64,000 bases of DNA from Myxococcales bacterium. Its GTDB lineage: Bacteria > Myxococcota_A > Polyangia > Haliangiales > Haliangiaceae. Below, in pieces: positions 45,595 to 60,759 of this stretch. The stretch spans positions 248,001-312,000 of the forward strand of contig JADJUF010000041.1 in the NCBI GenBank assembly GCA_016717005.1, in the 5' to 3' direction. The position numbers were made by a program, and so were the translations under genes. Position 1 is the stretch's first letter. Each line of letters starts with the position of its first letter. The notes under the pieces were generated by a model. That model was not told the DNA's origin and made no database searches. It saw only the letters and a list, made by a program, of their open reading frames with translations.

Positions 45595-46311
45595 ATGAAG
45601 AAGCTCGGAACGTTCGTCGTCATCGCTGTCGCCGCCGTCGGCCTGTCGCTCGCCGGCTGCAAGAAGAAGGATCAGAACGGCGCGGGCGCCGGCACCGGCT
45701 CGGCCGCGGGCACCGGCTCGGCCGCGGGCACCGGCTCGGCCGCGGGCACCGGCTCGGCCGCGGGCACCGGCTCGGCCGCGGGCACCGGCTCGGCCGCGGT
45801 CGATCCCAGCGCCGGCTCGGGCGCGGCCCCGGTCGCGACCGCCGACTACATCAAGGCCATCGGCGATCACGTCTCGGACAAGGGCAAGGTCGACGTGACC
45901 TTCGCCACCTTCGCCATCACCCAGGCCAGCTTCGATCCGGCCAACCTCGAGGGGGGCACCGCCGAGCTCAGCGTCGACGTGACCAGCCTGGCGAGCGGCA
46001 ACCCCGACCGCGACGACCACCTGAAGTCGCCCGACTTCCTCGACGTGGCCAAGTTCGGCAAGGTCACCGTCAAGGTCGACAACGTCAAGAAGTCCGGCGA
46101 CAAGACCTACACCGGCGACGCGACGCTCAACCTGCACGGCGTCGAGAAGAAGCTCGCGGCCACGATCGAGGTGCTGAGCTCGACCGCCGACAGCGTCACC
46201 GTCAAGGCCACGGCGCCGTTCAGCCGCCTCGACTTCGGCATCAGCGGCGTCCAGGACAAGGTCAAGCCCGAGGTCACCCTCGAGGCCCAGCTGACGCTCA
46301 AGAAGATGTGA
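45595..46311 (+). CDS. YceI-family lipoprotein with AGTGSA repeat linker
   Basis: A 238-residue protein from ATG 45595, with AGGAAGAG (about 45579-45586) upstream. Lipobox SLAGC (Cys about 22) precedes KKKDQ and a flexible linker of six GTGSAA units. The YceI domain follows: HVSDKGKVDVTFATFAITQASF, DDHLKSPDFLDVAKFGKVTVK, FSRLDFGIS. It is periplasmic or surface-exposed and lipid-binding by family. Tandem placement with another YceI gene suggests shared use. Confidence 0.87.
   Translation: MKKLGTFVVIAVAAVGLSLAGCKKKDQNGAGAGTGSAAGTGSAAGTGSAAGTGSAAGTGSAAGTGSAAVDPSAGSGAAPVATADYIKAIGDHVSDKGKVDVTFATFAITQASFDPANLEGGTAELSVDVTSLASGNPDRDDHLKSPDFLDVAKFGKVTVKVDNVKKSGDKTYTGDATLNLHGVEKKLAATIEVLSSTADSVTVKATAPFSRLDFGISGVQDKVKPEVTLEAQLTLKKM
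45691..45798 (+). repeat. 18-bp tandem repeat, six copies, in the lipoprotein linker
   Basis: GGCACCGGCTCGGCCGCG begins at 45691 and repeats every 18 bp, last copy at 45781. In frame, encoding GTGSAA. Copy number could vary between strains without breaking the gene. Confidence 0.95.
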
Positions 46312-46387
46312 CGCGGGGCGCGCCGCGGCGACCTGGCGTGGTGGTCGCGCTTTCGCGGCGGGCGATCATCTGGGATGCTCGGCGGGC

Positions 46388-46948
46388 GTGACGGGCACCA
46401 ACCTCGCTCCCGGGCTGCTGATCGCGATGCCGCAGCTCATCGATCCAAACTTCACGCGGTCGGTGGTGCTGATGATCGAGCACAACGACAGCGGGTCGTT
46501 CGGCCTCGTCATCAACCAGCCCAGCCCGATCAAGGCCGGCGAGCTGCTCGACAGCCTGGCGATGGCGTGGGGCGGCGACGACGACACCGTCGTGTGGTCG
46601 GGCGGCCCGGTCAGCCCGACCACCGGCTGGGTGCTCCACGAGCCGCTCGCGGCGCTGGCCACCGACGACGGGACCGCGGCGATCGGTCCGGGCGTGGCGC
46701 TGTCGACCTCGCCCGAGCGCCTGCGCCTGCTGGCGGCCAGCCCGCCGACGCGGCTGCGGCTCTTGCTCGGCTACTCCGGCTGGGGCCCGGGCCAGCTCGC
46801 CCGTGAGATGGCGCAGGGCTCGTGGCTGCACGCCGACCTCGACGCCAAGATCGTGTTCGACCTCGACGCCGACGCGATGTGGCGGGCCGCGGTCGCGAGC
46901 CTCGGGATCAACCCCGACGCCGTGGTCGTGGGCCGCGGCGTGAACTGA
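46388..46948 (+). CDS. YqgE/AlgH family protein
   Basis: A 186-residue cytoplasmic protein from GTG 46388, the normal length for UPF0301. Family blocks: APGLLIAMPQLIDPNFTRSVVLMIEH at the start, GSFGLVINQPS, VWSGGPVS, and RLLLGYSGWGPGQLAREMAQGSWL in the last third. Function of the family is still unclear; a role in gene regulation has been proposed. No other start fits the N-terminal block better. Confidence 0.93.
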   Translation: MTGTNLAPGLLIAMPQLIDPNFTRSVVLMIEHNDSGSFGLVINQPSPIKAGELLDSLAMAWGGDDDTVVWSGGPVSPTTGWVLHEPLAALATDDGTAAIGPGVALSTSPERLRLLAASPPTRLRLLLGYSGWGPGQLAREMAQGSWLHADLDAKIVFDLDADAMWRAAVASLGINPDAVVVGRGVN

Positions 46949-46970
46949 CGCCGGGCCGCGCTCCGACGCG

Positions 46971-47534
46971 CTACCGCTCGGCCGGGCCGGCGCCGGCGCG
47001 CACGTCGAGCGCGGCGTCGTGCAACAGCTGCCACCGGCCCCGGGTGCGCCGGGCCGGGATCCAGTCGTAGATCAGCACGTCGATCGGCCGCCACAGCACC
47101 ACCCAGGACAGGATGACCAGCCCCTCGCGAACCGCCTGGCGCAGGCTCGAGTCGGGCCAGCGCAGCAGCAGCTGGGCGACGACCTGCAGCGCCACCAGCA
47201 TGACCACCGCGACCACCAGCGAGACCTGCCCGATCCGGCGCTGGCGGCGGCGGTGGCGATCGTGGCGCTCGAGCTCGTTGGCGATGTGGGCCCGGTAGGC
47301 GTCGACCACCGCGGCCGCGGGCGGCGGGCTCGGGAACCAGCACACGATCCGCAAGGCGCCGTGCGCGCCCAGATCCTCGGCGGCGCCGACGAGGTAGTCG
47401 ACGAGGTCCGGGTCGAGATCGCGGGCGCGGTACGGCGCCGGATCGCGGTTGTCGAACATCTGCTCGACGCTGGTCAGGCGCACGTCGACGCAGTGCACGC
47501 CGTCCTCGCGCCGGTAGCGTGGGTGCGCCGCCAT
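46971..47534 (-). CDS. small membrane protein of unknown family
   Basis: A 187-residue protein from ATG 47534. The N-terminal 90 residues are soluble and acidic (DGVHCVDVRLTSVEQMFDNRDPAPYRARDLD). Two membrane segments follow a basic turn (QVSLVVAVVMLVALQVVAQLLL and VREGLVILSWVVLWRPIDVLIY), so the N-terminus is probably cytoplasmic. I recognise no domain. The very long frame that includes it upstream is a shadow of the neighbouring gene. Confidence 0.7.
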   Translation of the reverse strand: MAAHPRYRREDGVHCVDVRLTSVEQMFDNRDPAPYRARDLDPDLVDYLVGAAEDLGAHGALRIVCWFPSPPPAAAVVDAYRAHIANELERHDRHRRRQRRIGQVSLVVAVVMLVALQVVAQLLLRWPDSSLRQAVREGLVILSWVVLWRPIDVLIYDWIPARRTRGRWQLLHDAALDVRAGAGPAER

Positions 47535-47578
47535 GGCGCGACTGTGCCGCGACCGCGGCGCGGAGGCCAGGGCCCCAG

Positions 47579-49471
47579 CTACTCGTCGTCGAAGCTGGGC
47601 TCGTCGCCGTCGATCGAGGACTCGAGCGTGAGCTCGAGGTCGACCGTCGAGGAGCCGTGGCGCTCGAGCAGGGCGCTGGTGTAGCCGCCGCCGCCGGTGA
47701 CGACGAGCGTGTCGCCGGCGCGGGCCTCGAGCGTGAACCGGCCGTCGGCGTCGGTCTCGGCGGTGGCCGGCGCGGTCGAGCCGGACGTGATGACGATCGC
47801 GCCCGCCACCGGCCGCCGGTCGGGATCGCGGACGACGCCGCGGACGAGCACCGGCTTGTCGTCGGGCAGATCGAGGTCGAGCGTGGTGGTCTGGCCGACC
47901 TGGACGTCGGCGTCCATGATCACCTCGCGGCCGGCGTGGGAGACCTGGACCATCAGGTGGCACGCGGGCACGCCGTCGAGGTGGTAGCTGCCGCCGATGA
48001 TGCTGACGACGCGCCGGTAGTCGATCGCGACGACGTCGTCGCCGAGGCTGCAGCCGCGCGCGGTCAGCACGACCGCGCCGTCGCTGACGCCCAGCACCCG
48101 GCCGACGAGCGTGCCGGTGCCGGACATGTGCAGGTCGACGCCCTGGCTGGGCGACGACGCGTGGATCACGACCGCGCCGACGCCCTCGGCGGTGGCGCTG
48201 ATCCGGTACTGGCCCGACGGCAGCGCGAACACCGCCCAGTTGCCGTCGGCGTCGGCGCGCTCCTGCTGGTTCATCGTGCCCTCGGACTCGCCGCCGACGT
48301 CGACGAACGCGAACGGCACCGGCCGGCCGTCGGCGGTGAGCACCCGCCCGCTCATGTCGGGCGCCGCGGTCGGCACCTCGAACACGACGTCCTGGTAGCG
48401 CTGGCCGTCGCGGCACTCGAAGCGCCGCGCGTTCGACGGCGCCGACTTCCACGGCCACGCCCGCAGGTACAGGGTCAGCTCGTCGCTGGTCGACCAGACG
48501 AACGCGCCGTCGGCGCTGAACTCGCCGTCGGGGAAGTACGTGCCGTCGGCGTCGGTCGAGTCGACGCCGCGCTCGAGCGCGCCGTCGCCGACCGGGCGGC
48601 CGTCGCGTCGCACGACCCGGCCGGAGATGACGCAGCCCGAGGCCATCGTGATCTCGGCGTCGGCGGTCTCGCCGGCCGTGACCGACACGATCGTGTAGGC
48701 GCTGACCCCGCCGAAGCGATCGTGGAACGCGTCGAGGCGGTACGTGGTCGCGGCCACCTCGAGCTCGAAGCCGCCGGCGGCGTCGGTCTCGGCGACGTCG
48801 GTGCCGAGCACCGGCCGCGCGGTGCCGAAGTCGTCGGTGGCGAACGCCCGCACGATCGCCCCGGCGATGGGCCGGCCGGACCCGTCGACGACGCGCCCGC
48901 GCACCTTGCCCGAGCGCTCGACCTCGAGGTCGACGCCGTCGGTCGACGCCTGCAGATCGAGCGCGGCCGCCAGCTCGAGCCGGGTCGCCGCCACCTGCTC
49001 GGGGCGCGGCCGGGCCGGCAGGCGCTCGCGCACCGGCGGCGCCGCCGACATCACCCCGTCGCCACGCACGAACGGCCGGTACATGCCGGTCGGCAGGTCG
49101 ATGCTGTAGCGCCCGGCGACGTCGGCGACCACGCTGGCCTCGGTGGCGCCGTCGGCGAACACGACCTCGACGTCCGGCACCGGCTTGTGGCTCAGGCGAT
49201 CGCGCACCGTGCCGGTGACGCGGATGAGCCCGCTGGCCGGGGGCGCGAGCTTGATCGGCCCCAGCCGACGCCCGTGGGCCCGCCAGCCGTCCGGCCCGAT
49301 CGTGAACGGCAGGCGCGACCCGGGCTGCCCCGACGCCGTCGCCTTCTGGCCCGTGCGGCCGTGACCGCCGCCGCGGGGCCACAGCACGACCAGGGCGACC
49401 ACGGCGATCGCCGCCGCCAGCCACCACCATCGTCGCAACGCGGGAGTCGGGGGGGTCACGGGGGCGGGCAT
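47579..49471 (-). CDS. membrane-anchored carboxypeptidase-regulatory-like (CarboxypepD_reg) repeat protein
   Basis: About 630 residues from ATG 49471; an in-frame ATG at 49510 would add 13 residues, and neither has a clear ribosome site. After a short tail, the membrane helix WWWLAAAIAVVALVVLW anchors an outward region of several beta-sandwich units with the carboxypeptidase-regulatory pattern (GTVRDRLSHKPVPDVEVVF, GRVVDGSGRPIAGAIVRAF, GRVLTADGRPVPFAFVDV, GVVRDPDRRPVAGAIVITS) alternating with ETDADGRF-like strands. Such proteins act as surface structural or binding modules; specific ligand unknown. Confidence 0.8.
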   Translation of the reverse strand: MPAPVTPPTPALRRWWWLAAAIAVVALVVLWPRGGGHGRTGQKATASGQPGSRLPFTIGPDGWRAHGRRLGPIKLAPPASGLIRVTGTVRDRLSHKPVPDVEVVFADGATEASVVADVAGRYSIDLPTGMYRPFVRGDGVMSAAPPVRERLPARPRPEQVAATRLELAAALDLQASTDGVDLEVERSGKVRGRVVDGSGRPIAGAIVRAFATDDFGTARPVLGTDVAETDAAGGFELEVAATTYRLDAFHDRFGGVSAYTIVSVTAGETADAEITMASGCVISGRVVRRDGRPVGDGALERGVDSTDADGTYFPDGEFSADGAFVWSTSDELTLYLRAWPWKSAPSNARRFECRDGQRYQDVVFEVPTAAPDMSGRVLTADGRPVPFAFVDVGGESEGTMNQQERADADGNWAVFALPSGQYRISATAEGVGAVVIHASSPSQGVDLHMSGTGTLVGRVLGVSDGAVVLTARGCSLGDDVVAIDYRRVVSIIGGSYHLDGVPACHLMVQVSHAGREVIMDADVQVGQTTTLDLDLPDDKPVLVRGVVRDPDRRPVAGAIVITSGSTAPATAETDADGRFTLEARAGDTLVVTGGGGYTSALLERHGSSTVDLELTLESSIDGDEPSFDDE

Positions 49472-49714
49472 CGATGGGTTAGGGACGCCTGATACGTCCG
49501 TAAGTTTCATCAAACCAACCCGCGACCTGGCGCGGCCATTCCCGCCGCCGGTCGCCGTCGGCAACCCCGTGGAACTCGGCCCGCGCGGGCCTCGGGGCGC
49601 CCGACAGGCTGACGAGCCGATGGGCCGAAACGACGACGGGCGGCCGGGCTGACACGCCCGGCGGGCGACGACGAGCATCCGGAGTGGCCCCCGGGCGGTC
49701 GCCGTCGACGTCGA

Positions 49715-50512
<798 letters not shown>

Positions 50513-50565
50513 GATAGCAGCAGGTTCCCGTGGCCGCGGGCGGTGCGGGACGCTACCTTTGGGGC

Positions 50566-51393
50566 GTGGCCTATACGCTCGCGTCCACGCTGGCGACCGC
50601 CCGGGAGACCGTGCTGTCGAGCTGGGCGCACCGCTACGACCGCAGCACCAAGCGCGGGCCCGGCGCCCGGGTGGCCCGGCAGCACGGCGCCATCGTCAGC
50701 GGCCTGCTCGAGGCCCTCGCCGTGACCGTGGCCGGCGAGCAGGTGACCCTGGCCCCCGGGCACCCGGCGATGCGCGATCTCGAGAAGGCGACCGTGTTCG
50801 CCGGCGCGACCTGGTCGTCCGAGGGCGCGACCGGCTTCGAGGTCGCGGCCATCGTCGCGACCCTGCGCGACGCGGTGCTCGAGCACGCCGACCTGGAGCT
50901 GGCCCCGTCGCTGACCGAGCTGTTCGAGTGGCTGTCCATCCTGGCGCTGGACGCGTTCGCGACCGCCGGCCGCCGGTCCGTGGCCGAGCGCGCCGCCGAG
51001 CAGCTCGAGGCCGGCACCCCGGTGCTGCTGCTCACCCCGGAGCTGCCGGCGGTGCTGCTGGTCGGCGCGCCGACCGAGGACGTGCTCGACAGCGTCCTGG
51101 CCCGCGCGATGCTGCTGGTGGTGCGGGTCGGCGCCCCGACGCTGTTGCTCGACGTCAGCGGGCTGGCCGACGAGACCGCCCGCCCGGTCACCGTGGCGCT
51201 GGCCCGGCTGTTCGAGCACCGGCGGATGGGGCAGGTCGAGCTGGCGGTCGTCGGCGCTGGCGCCGGGGTAGCTGATCGGTGGCGGCGTACGGCGGAGTCG
51301 CACAAGGTCGCCACGTCGTGGTTCGAGCGCTTCGATGACGCGCTCGCCCACGCGGCGACGCGCGCCGGCCTCGGGATCGTTCGGAGATCCTGA
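50566..51393 (+). CDS. STAS-like anti-anti-sigma/regulatory protein
   Basis: About 275 residues from GTG 50566; an in-frame GTG at 50530 adds 12 residues. The N-terminal half is helical (about 1-130). The C-terminal part has the STAS plan: TPVLLLTPELPAVLLVGAPTEDVL, then APTLLLDVSGLADETARPVTVALARL, and QVELAVVGAG, as in RsbR/SpoIIAA-type switches. The usual phospho-Ser position is DVSGL. It lies between a PP2C phosphatase and a Ser/Thr kinase, which suggests a partner-switching unit. Domain assignment is by pattern. Confidence 0.6.
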   Translation: MAYTLASTLATARETVLSSWAHRYDRSTKRGPGARVARQHGAIVSGLLEALAVTVAGEQVTLAPGHPAMRDLEKATVFAGATWSSEGATGFEVAAIVATLRDAVLEHADLELAPSLTELFEWLSILALDAFATAGRRSVAERAAEQLEAGTPVLLLTPELPAVLLVGAPTEDVLDSVLARAMLLVVRVGAPTLLLDVSGLADETARPVTVALARLFEHRRMGQVELAVVGAGAGVADRWRRTAESHKVATSWFERFDDALAHAATRAGLGIVRRS

Positions 51394-51512
51394 CCGGTCA
51401 CTCGCGCCTGGCACCCGCTTCATGACGGCCGGGTGACATCGCGAAAACCGACCGGTCGGGCGCCGTCGCCGACCTGCACGGGGCCGCCGGCCTGCTAACA
51501 TGGGACACTGCC

Positions 51513-53996
<2,484 letters not shown>

Positions 53997-54032
53997 CGGG
54001 CAGGCCGCGGACGGTCGGCGCCGCGGCCGCGG

Positions 54033-54245
54033 GGTGACGATCAGGTGAACGTGGCGCCGAGCGCCGCCAGCACCGCCCGACCCCGGGTGACGATCAGGTG
54101 CACGTGGCGCCGAGCGCCGCCAGCACCGCCCGACCCCGGGTGACGATCAGGTGAACGTGGCGCCGAGCGCCGCCAGTACCGCCCGACCCCGGGTGACGAT
54201 CAGGTGAACGTGGCGCCCAGCGCTACCAGCACCGCGCACCGATCG
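54033..54245 (-). repeat. 53-bp tandem repeat containing copies of the pseudouridine-synthase 3' end
   Basis: GTGACGATCAGGTG begins at 54034, 54087, 54140 and 54193, exactly 53 bp apart. The last unit is the real 3' end of the gene that stops at 54200; the first three are near-identical copies beyond the stop. 53 is not a multiple of three. Confidence 0.93.
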
Positions 54246-55102
54246 GGCGGCAGCGGCGCGACGACCGTGACGCCGTCGAGCTGCACGGCCTCGGCGTGGA
54301 GGAAGAACTCGACGAGCGCCGGCATCGGGCCGCCGCCGTAGCGGGCGTCGCCGACCAGCGGCGCGCCGCAGGTGGCGAGGTGGACGCGGATCTGGTGGGT
54401 GCGGCCGGTCGTCGCGTGGCACCGGACCAGCGCGCGCGCGCCGACGCGCTCGACCACCTCCCACGTCGTCGACGCGGCCAGGCCGTCGGTGTGATCGACG
54501 ACGACCCGCGCGCCGCGCTGCGCCAGCGGCGCGTCGCAGCCGCGGCTGACCGGCGACGCCTCGCACAGCGCCAGGTAGGTCTTGGCCACCGCGCCGGCGC
54601 TGAACGCGCGCCGCAGCGTCGCCCACGCCGCCGGGGTGCGGGCGGCGATCAGCACGCCCGAGGTGCCGCCGTCGAGGCGGTGCACCAGGCCGCCGTCGCG
54701 CGGGTCGGGCGAGGCGTCGGCGCACTCGGGGAAGCGCGCGACGACGCCGCCGGCCGCGGTGCCGAGCTCGCCCGGGGTCAGCGGCTGGCTGGGCATGCCC
54801 GGCGGCTTGGCCACGATCACCCGGTCGGCGTCGACGTGGAGCACGGTCAGGCGCTCGGCCGCGGCCGGATCGGCGGTGACCCGCAGCGCCGCGTCGTCGA
54901 CCGGGGCGCCCCGGACGACCACCTCGGCGCCGGCGCCGACCCGCTCGCCCTTCTTGCCGCGGCGGCCGTCGACGCGGACCGCGCCGTCGTCGAACATCGC
55001 CATCACGCGCCGCCGGCTGGCGCCGGGGAAGCGCCGCGCGACCAGCTTGTCGAGGCGATCGGCCTCGTCGGCGCCGACCACGAACCGCAGCGCGTCGCTC
55101 AT
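54200..55102 (-). CDS. RluA-family pseudouridine synthase
   Basis: A 300-residue protein from ATG 55102, coupled to moeA by ATGA. It has an S4 RNA-binding N-terminus (RLDKLVARRFPGASRRRVMAMFDDGAVRVDG), then the RluA catalytic block GLVHRLDGGTSGVLI with the catalytic Asp in HRLD, KTYLAL, and GRTHQIRVHLA. It modifies uridine in rRNA or tRNA; which site is not clear. Its C-terminus (ALVALGATFT) is reduplicated just beyond the stop. Confidence 0.9.
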   Translation of the reverse strand: MSDALRFVVGADEADRLDKLVARRFPGASRRRVMAMFDDGAVRVDGRRGKKGERVGAGAEVVVRGAPVDDAALRVTADPAAAERLTVLHVDADRVIVAKPPGMPSQPLTPGELGTAAGGVVARFPECADASPDPRDGGLVHRLDGGTSGVLIAARTPAAWATLRRAFSAGAVAKTYLALCEASPVSRGCDAPLAQRGARVVVDHTDGLAASTTWEVVERVGARALVRCHATTGRTHQIRVHLATCGAPLVGDARYGGGPMPALVEFFLHAEAVQLDGVTVVAPLPPDRCAVLVALGATFT

Positions 55103-56286
55103 ACCGGGCGCACGAGCCAGGCCGGCGCGGTGTCGCCGGGCGCGACCTCGGTCAGCTCGGCGGCGATCTCGACCAGCGCGTCGCACCCGACCAGCGACGA
55201 CTGCATCGCCGAGCCCTGCTTGGGGTGCGGGCGCGCGATCAGCCGCGCGCCGTCGCGGACCAGCGCGACCCGGATGACGTGGGCGCGCCCGGCCGGCTTG
55301 CGGTAGCCGTCGGGCAACACCACCGGCGCCCGCGGCCGGGTGGTGACCTGCGCGCCCTGCATGGCCAGGAGCGCCGGGCGCACGAACAGCTCGAAGCCGA
55401 CCCACGACGACACCGGGTTGCCCGGCAGCGCGAACACCATCGTGGCGCCGGCCTGACCGACGGCCAGGGGCTTGCCCGGCCGCATCGCGACCTTCCAGAA
55501 GTCGAGCGTGACGCCGGCGTCGGTGAGCGCCGCGCGCACGTGATCGTGATCGCCGACCGACACGCCGCCGGTGGTGATGACCACGTCGGCCGCCAGCGCC
55601 CGCGCGATCGCCGCGGTGGTCGCGTCGCGGTCGTCGCCGACCACGCCGAGGTAGTCGGGCGCGCCGCCGGCGGCCCGGACCGCCGCGCGCAGGCCGTAGG
55701 AGCTCGAGTCGACCAGCTCGCCCGGCGCCAGCGCCGCGTCGATCGCGCGCAGCTCGTCGCCGGTGGCCAGGATCGCGACCCGCGGGCGCCGGGCCACGGT
55801 CACGGTGGCGCAGCCCAGCGCCGCGGCCACGGTCACCTCGCCCGAGCCGAGCAGGGTGCCGGCCGCGACCACGAGGTCGCCGACCGCGACGTCCTCACCC
55901 TGGCGCCGCACGTGATCGCCCGCGGGCGCGGCCGGCAGCTCGACGGTGGCGCCGTGATCGCGCGCGTCCTCGAACATCACGATCGCGTCGGCGCCCGGCG
56001 GCAGCGGCGCCCCGGTCATGATCCGGACCGCGGCGCCCGGCGGCAGCGGCGCCGGCGCGCGCGCCCCGGCGGCGATCGCGGCCACGACCGGCAGCGTGCC
56101 CGGCACGTCGGCCGCGCGCACCGCGAAGCCGTCCATCGCCGAGTTGTCGAAGCCCGGCAGCGGCCGGCCGGCGACGATGGGCGTCGCCAGGATCCGGCCG
56201 TCGGCCTCGGCCAGGGCCACGACCTCGGTCGGCACCCGCGCGATCAGCGCCTGGATCCGCAGCGCCGCGTCGGCGATCGACAGCAT
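55099..56286 (-). CDS. moeA: molybdopterin molybdenumtransferase MoeA
   Basis: A 395-residue protein; ATG 56286 (MLSIADAALRIQ) is preferred over a longer start at 56316. MoeA landmarks: PLPGFDNSAMDGFAVRA, MTGAPLPPGADAIVMFE, LATGDEL, ITTGGVSVGDHDHV, KVAMRPGKPLAVGQ and FALPGNPVSSWVGFELFVRPAL. It inserts molybdenum into the pterin cofactor. The molybdoenzyme at 27.8-28.5 kb is a possible client. It is followed in the same operon by the pseudouridine synthase gene. Confidence 0.95.
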   Translation of the reverse strand: MLSIADAALRIQALIARVPTEVVALAEADGRILATPIVAGRPLPGFDNSAMDGFAVRAADVPGTLPVVAAIAAGARAPAPLPPGAAVRIMTGAPLPPGADAIVMFEDARDHGATVELPAAPAGDHVRRQGEDVAVGDLVVAAGTLLGSGEVTVAAALGCATVTVARRPRVAILATGDELRAIDAALAPGELVDSSSYGLRAAVRAAGGAPDYLGVVGDDRDATTAAIARALAADVVITTGGVSVGDHDHVRAALTDAGVTLDFWKVAMRPGKPLAVGQAGATMVFALPGNPVSSWVGFELFVRPALLAMQGAQVTTRPRAPVVLPDGYRKPAGRAHVIRVALVRDGARLIARPHPKQGSAMQSSLVGCDALVEIAAELTEVAPGDTAPAWLVRPV

Positions 56287-56342
56287 GCGCGCACTATCGC
56301 CGGTCGCGATCCGCAAATCCAGCCGCGCGCGTACACTGCGCC

Positions 56343-56909
56343 GTGGCCACGATCCGCTACCGCCTGCGCACGCCGACGAGCTACGGGCTCATCGTCGGGC
56401 TCATGGTCGGCCTGTGCGGGTTCGCCCTGTACGCGCTGCACCGCGCCGGCGGCTTCGCCAGCGGTGGGCGCGCCGCGGTGGTGGTCGCGATCACCGCCGG
56501 CGTGCCGGTGATCGCGCTGGCCGCGACGGCCGCCTACCGCGCGTGGCCCGGTGGCCACGTCACGTTCACCGACGACGCGGTCGTGGTCCGGCGCGGCCGC
56601 CGCCCGGGCCGGTTCGCCCACGCCGACGGCGTCCAGGTCACCGCCCAGCAGATCGACGTCCAGCTCACCGCGGCGCTCATCCCGGTGGCCACGCTCGACC
56701 GCGGCCAGCTGGTCACGATCGGCTGCGGCTCGCGCCGTGTGAAGTTCTCGACCCTGCTGGTCGCGCCCGACGACCGCGCCGCGCTCCTGGCCGACCTCGG
56801 CCGCGCCGCCCGGGGCGAGCCGCCCGTCGGCCGCACGCCGCCCCCGCCGCCGCCGCCGCGCACCGCCCACGACGCGCTGCTCGACGACGAGCTCGATCGC
56901 GCCGACTGA
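56343..56909 (+). CDS. small two-helix membrane protein (PH-like)
   Basis: A 188-residue protein from GTG 56343. Two membrane segments near the N-terminus (YGLIVGLMVGLCGFALYAL and VVVAITAGVPVIALAATAAY) are followed by a soluble beta-rich part (VTFTDDAVVVRRGRRPGRFAH, QLVTIGCGSRRVKFSTLLVAPDDRAALLADL) that resembles bacterial PH-like domains. A Pro run precedes an acidic end. Function unknown. It diverges from moeA. Confidence 0.65.
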   Translation: MATIRYRLRTPTSYGLIVGLMVGLCGFALYALHRAGGFASGGRAAVVVAITAGVPVIALAATAAYRAWPGGHVTFTDDAVVVRRGRRPGRFAHADGVQVTAQQIDVQLTAALIPVATLDRGQLVTIGCGSRRVKFSTLLVAPDDRAALLADLGRAARGEPPVGRTPPPPPPPRTAHDALLDDELDRAD

Positions 56910-57026
56910 CGCGCCGGCGGTCAGCGCGCGGACGGCCGTCACGCGCCGGTCCGCGCACCGGGAGCCTCGCGGCTCGGGTGGGGCCCGGTCGGCTCGGCGA
57001 CGGACCCGCAGCGACGCCGCTGACGC

Positions 57027-57810
57027 TCAGCGCAGCGCGTAGGTGACGTGGACGATCGCGATCACGTCCTTCTCGAGCGCGCTGGTGTCGTTGTTGCCCT
57101 CCCACGACGTCTCCGACGAGTTGGCCGGGTTGACGTTGATCACGCCCATGTCGGCCGCCTGCAGCCTCGACAGCGACGCGCCGCCGGCGCTCTTGAGCAT
57201 GTTCTCGGCCCGGGTCCGGGCGTCCTTGGACGCCTCCGACAGCATCTCGATCTTGAGGTCGCCGAGCTTGGTGTAGAAGTACGCGGGCGAGTTCGAGGTC
57301 ACGGCGATGTCCTGCTCGAGCAGCTGCGTGATCTCGCGCGAGACCCGCTCGACCCGGGCCACGTCGGCCGAGCGGACCGAGACGAACTGTCGGGCGTGGT
57401 AGCCGGTGCGCACCTGCTTGGCGATCCGGTCGTCGCCGGTCCCCTCGTAGACGGTCACGTAGACCTCGTCGATGTTGGTCGAGTCGGGGAAAGATCTCGG
57501 CCTCGGGCACGCCCTGGGCCTTGAGGTAGGCGACGGTCGCCTCGACGTCAGCGTGGAGCTTGCGGTACGCGGCCAGCTTGTCGGGCGCGTCGGCCGACAC
57601 CGTCGCGCTCCACTCGATCAGATCGCTGACGATGCGCTGCTTGGCCGAGCCGGTGACCCGGATCGAGCGCTCGACCGGGCGGACCTTGACCCGCTCCCAC
57701 GACCGGGTCGCGATGGACATCGAGATCGGGGCCGCGGCCGCGAAGCTCACCAGCGCCAGCGCCAAGAGCGTCTTCCCGCGCAACCACGTCGACTTGTCGG
57801 TGACGGACAT
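57027..57810 (-). CDS. SIMPL (DUF541) domain protein, apparent 1-nt frameshift
   Basis: Start ATG 57810 follows a strong AGGAGG with 8-nt spacing. A signal-anchor (LRGKTLLALALVSFAAAAPISMSI) precedes IRVTGSAKQRIVSDLIEWSATVS, the family opening. The frame then breaks at the G run 57486-57489 (minus strand CCCC): one C fewer turns EIFPRLD into EIFPDSTNIDEVYV and joins the rest (TGYHARQFVSVRSAD, SEASKDARTRAENMLKSAG, VINVNPANSS). Corrected length is 260 residues, normal for SIMPL. Exported; role unclear. An assembly error is likely. Confidence 0.83.
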
Positions 57811-57882
57811 GAACGAACCTCCTCGCGCCGGACAACGCCCCACCGGCCCCGCCTATTGCACGCGCTGCCGTATAGTCCGCGC

Positions 57883-60678
<2,796 letters not shown>

Positions 60679-60701
60679 CCGCCGACCCGCGCGCGCCGGG
60701 A

Positions 60702-60726
60702 CGCAAACCCGGCGCGTCACCCGATC
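60702..60726 (+). terminator. GC-rich stem-loop after the M28 gene
   Basis: CGCGCCGGG and CCCGGCGCG form a perfect 9-bp stem around a 7-nt loop, 24 nt beyond the stop. There is no U-tract, so if it stops transcription it is not a classical intrinsic terminator. Confidence 0.55.
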
Positions 60727-60759
60727 GCGGCCGGGCAGATCGTGGGATGATCGCGAGCG

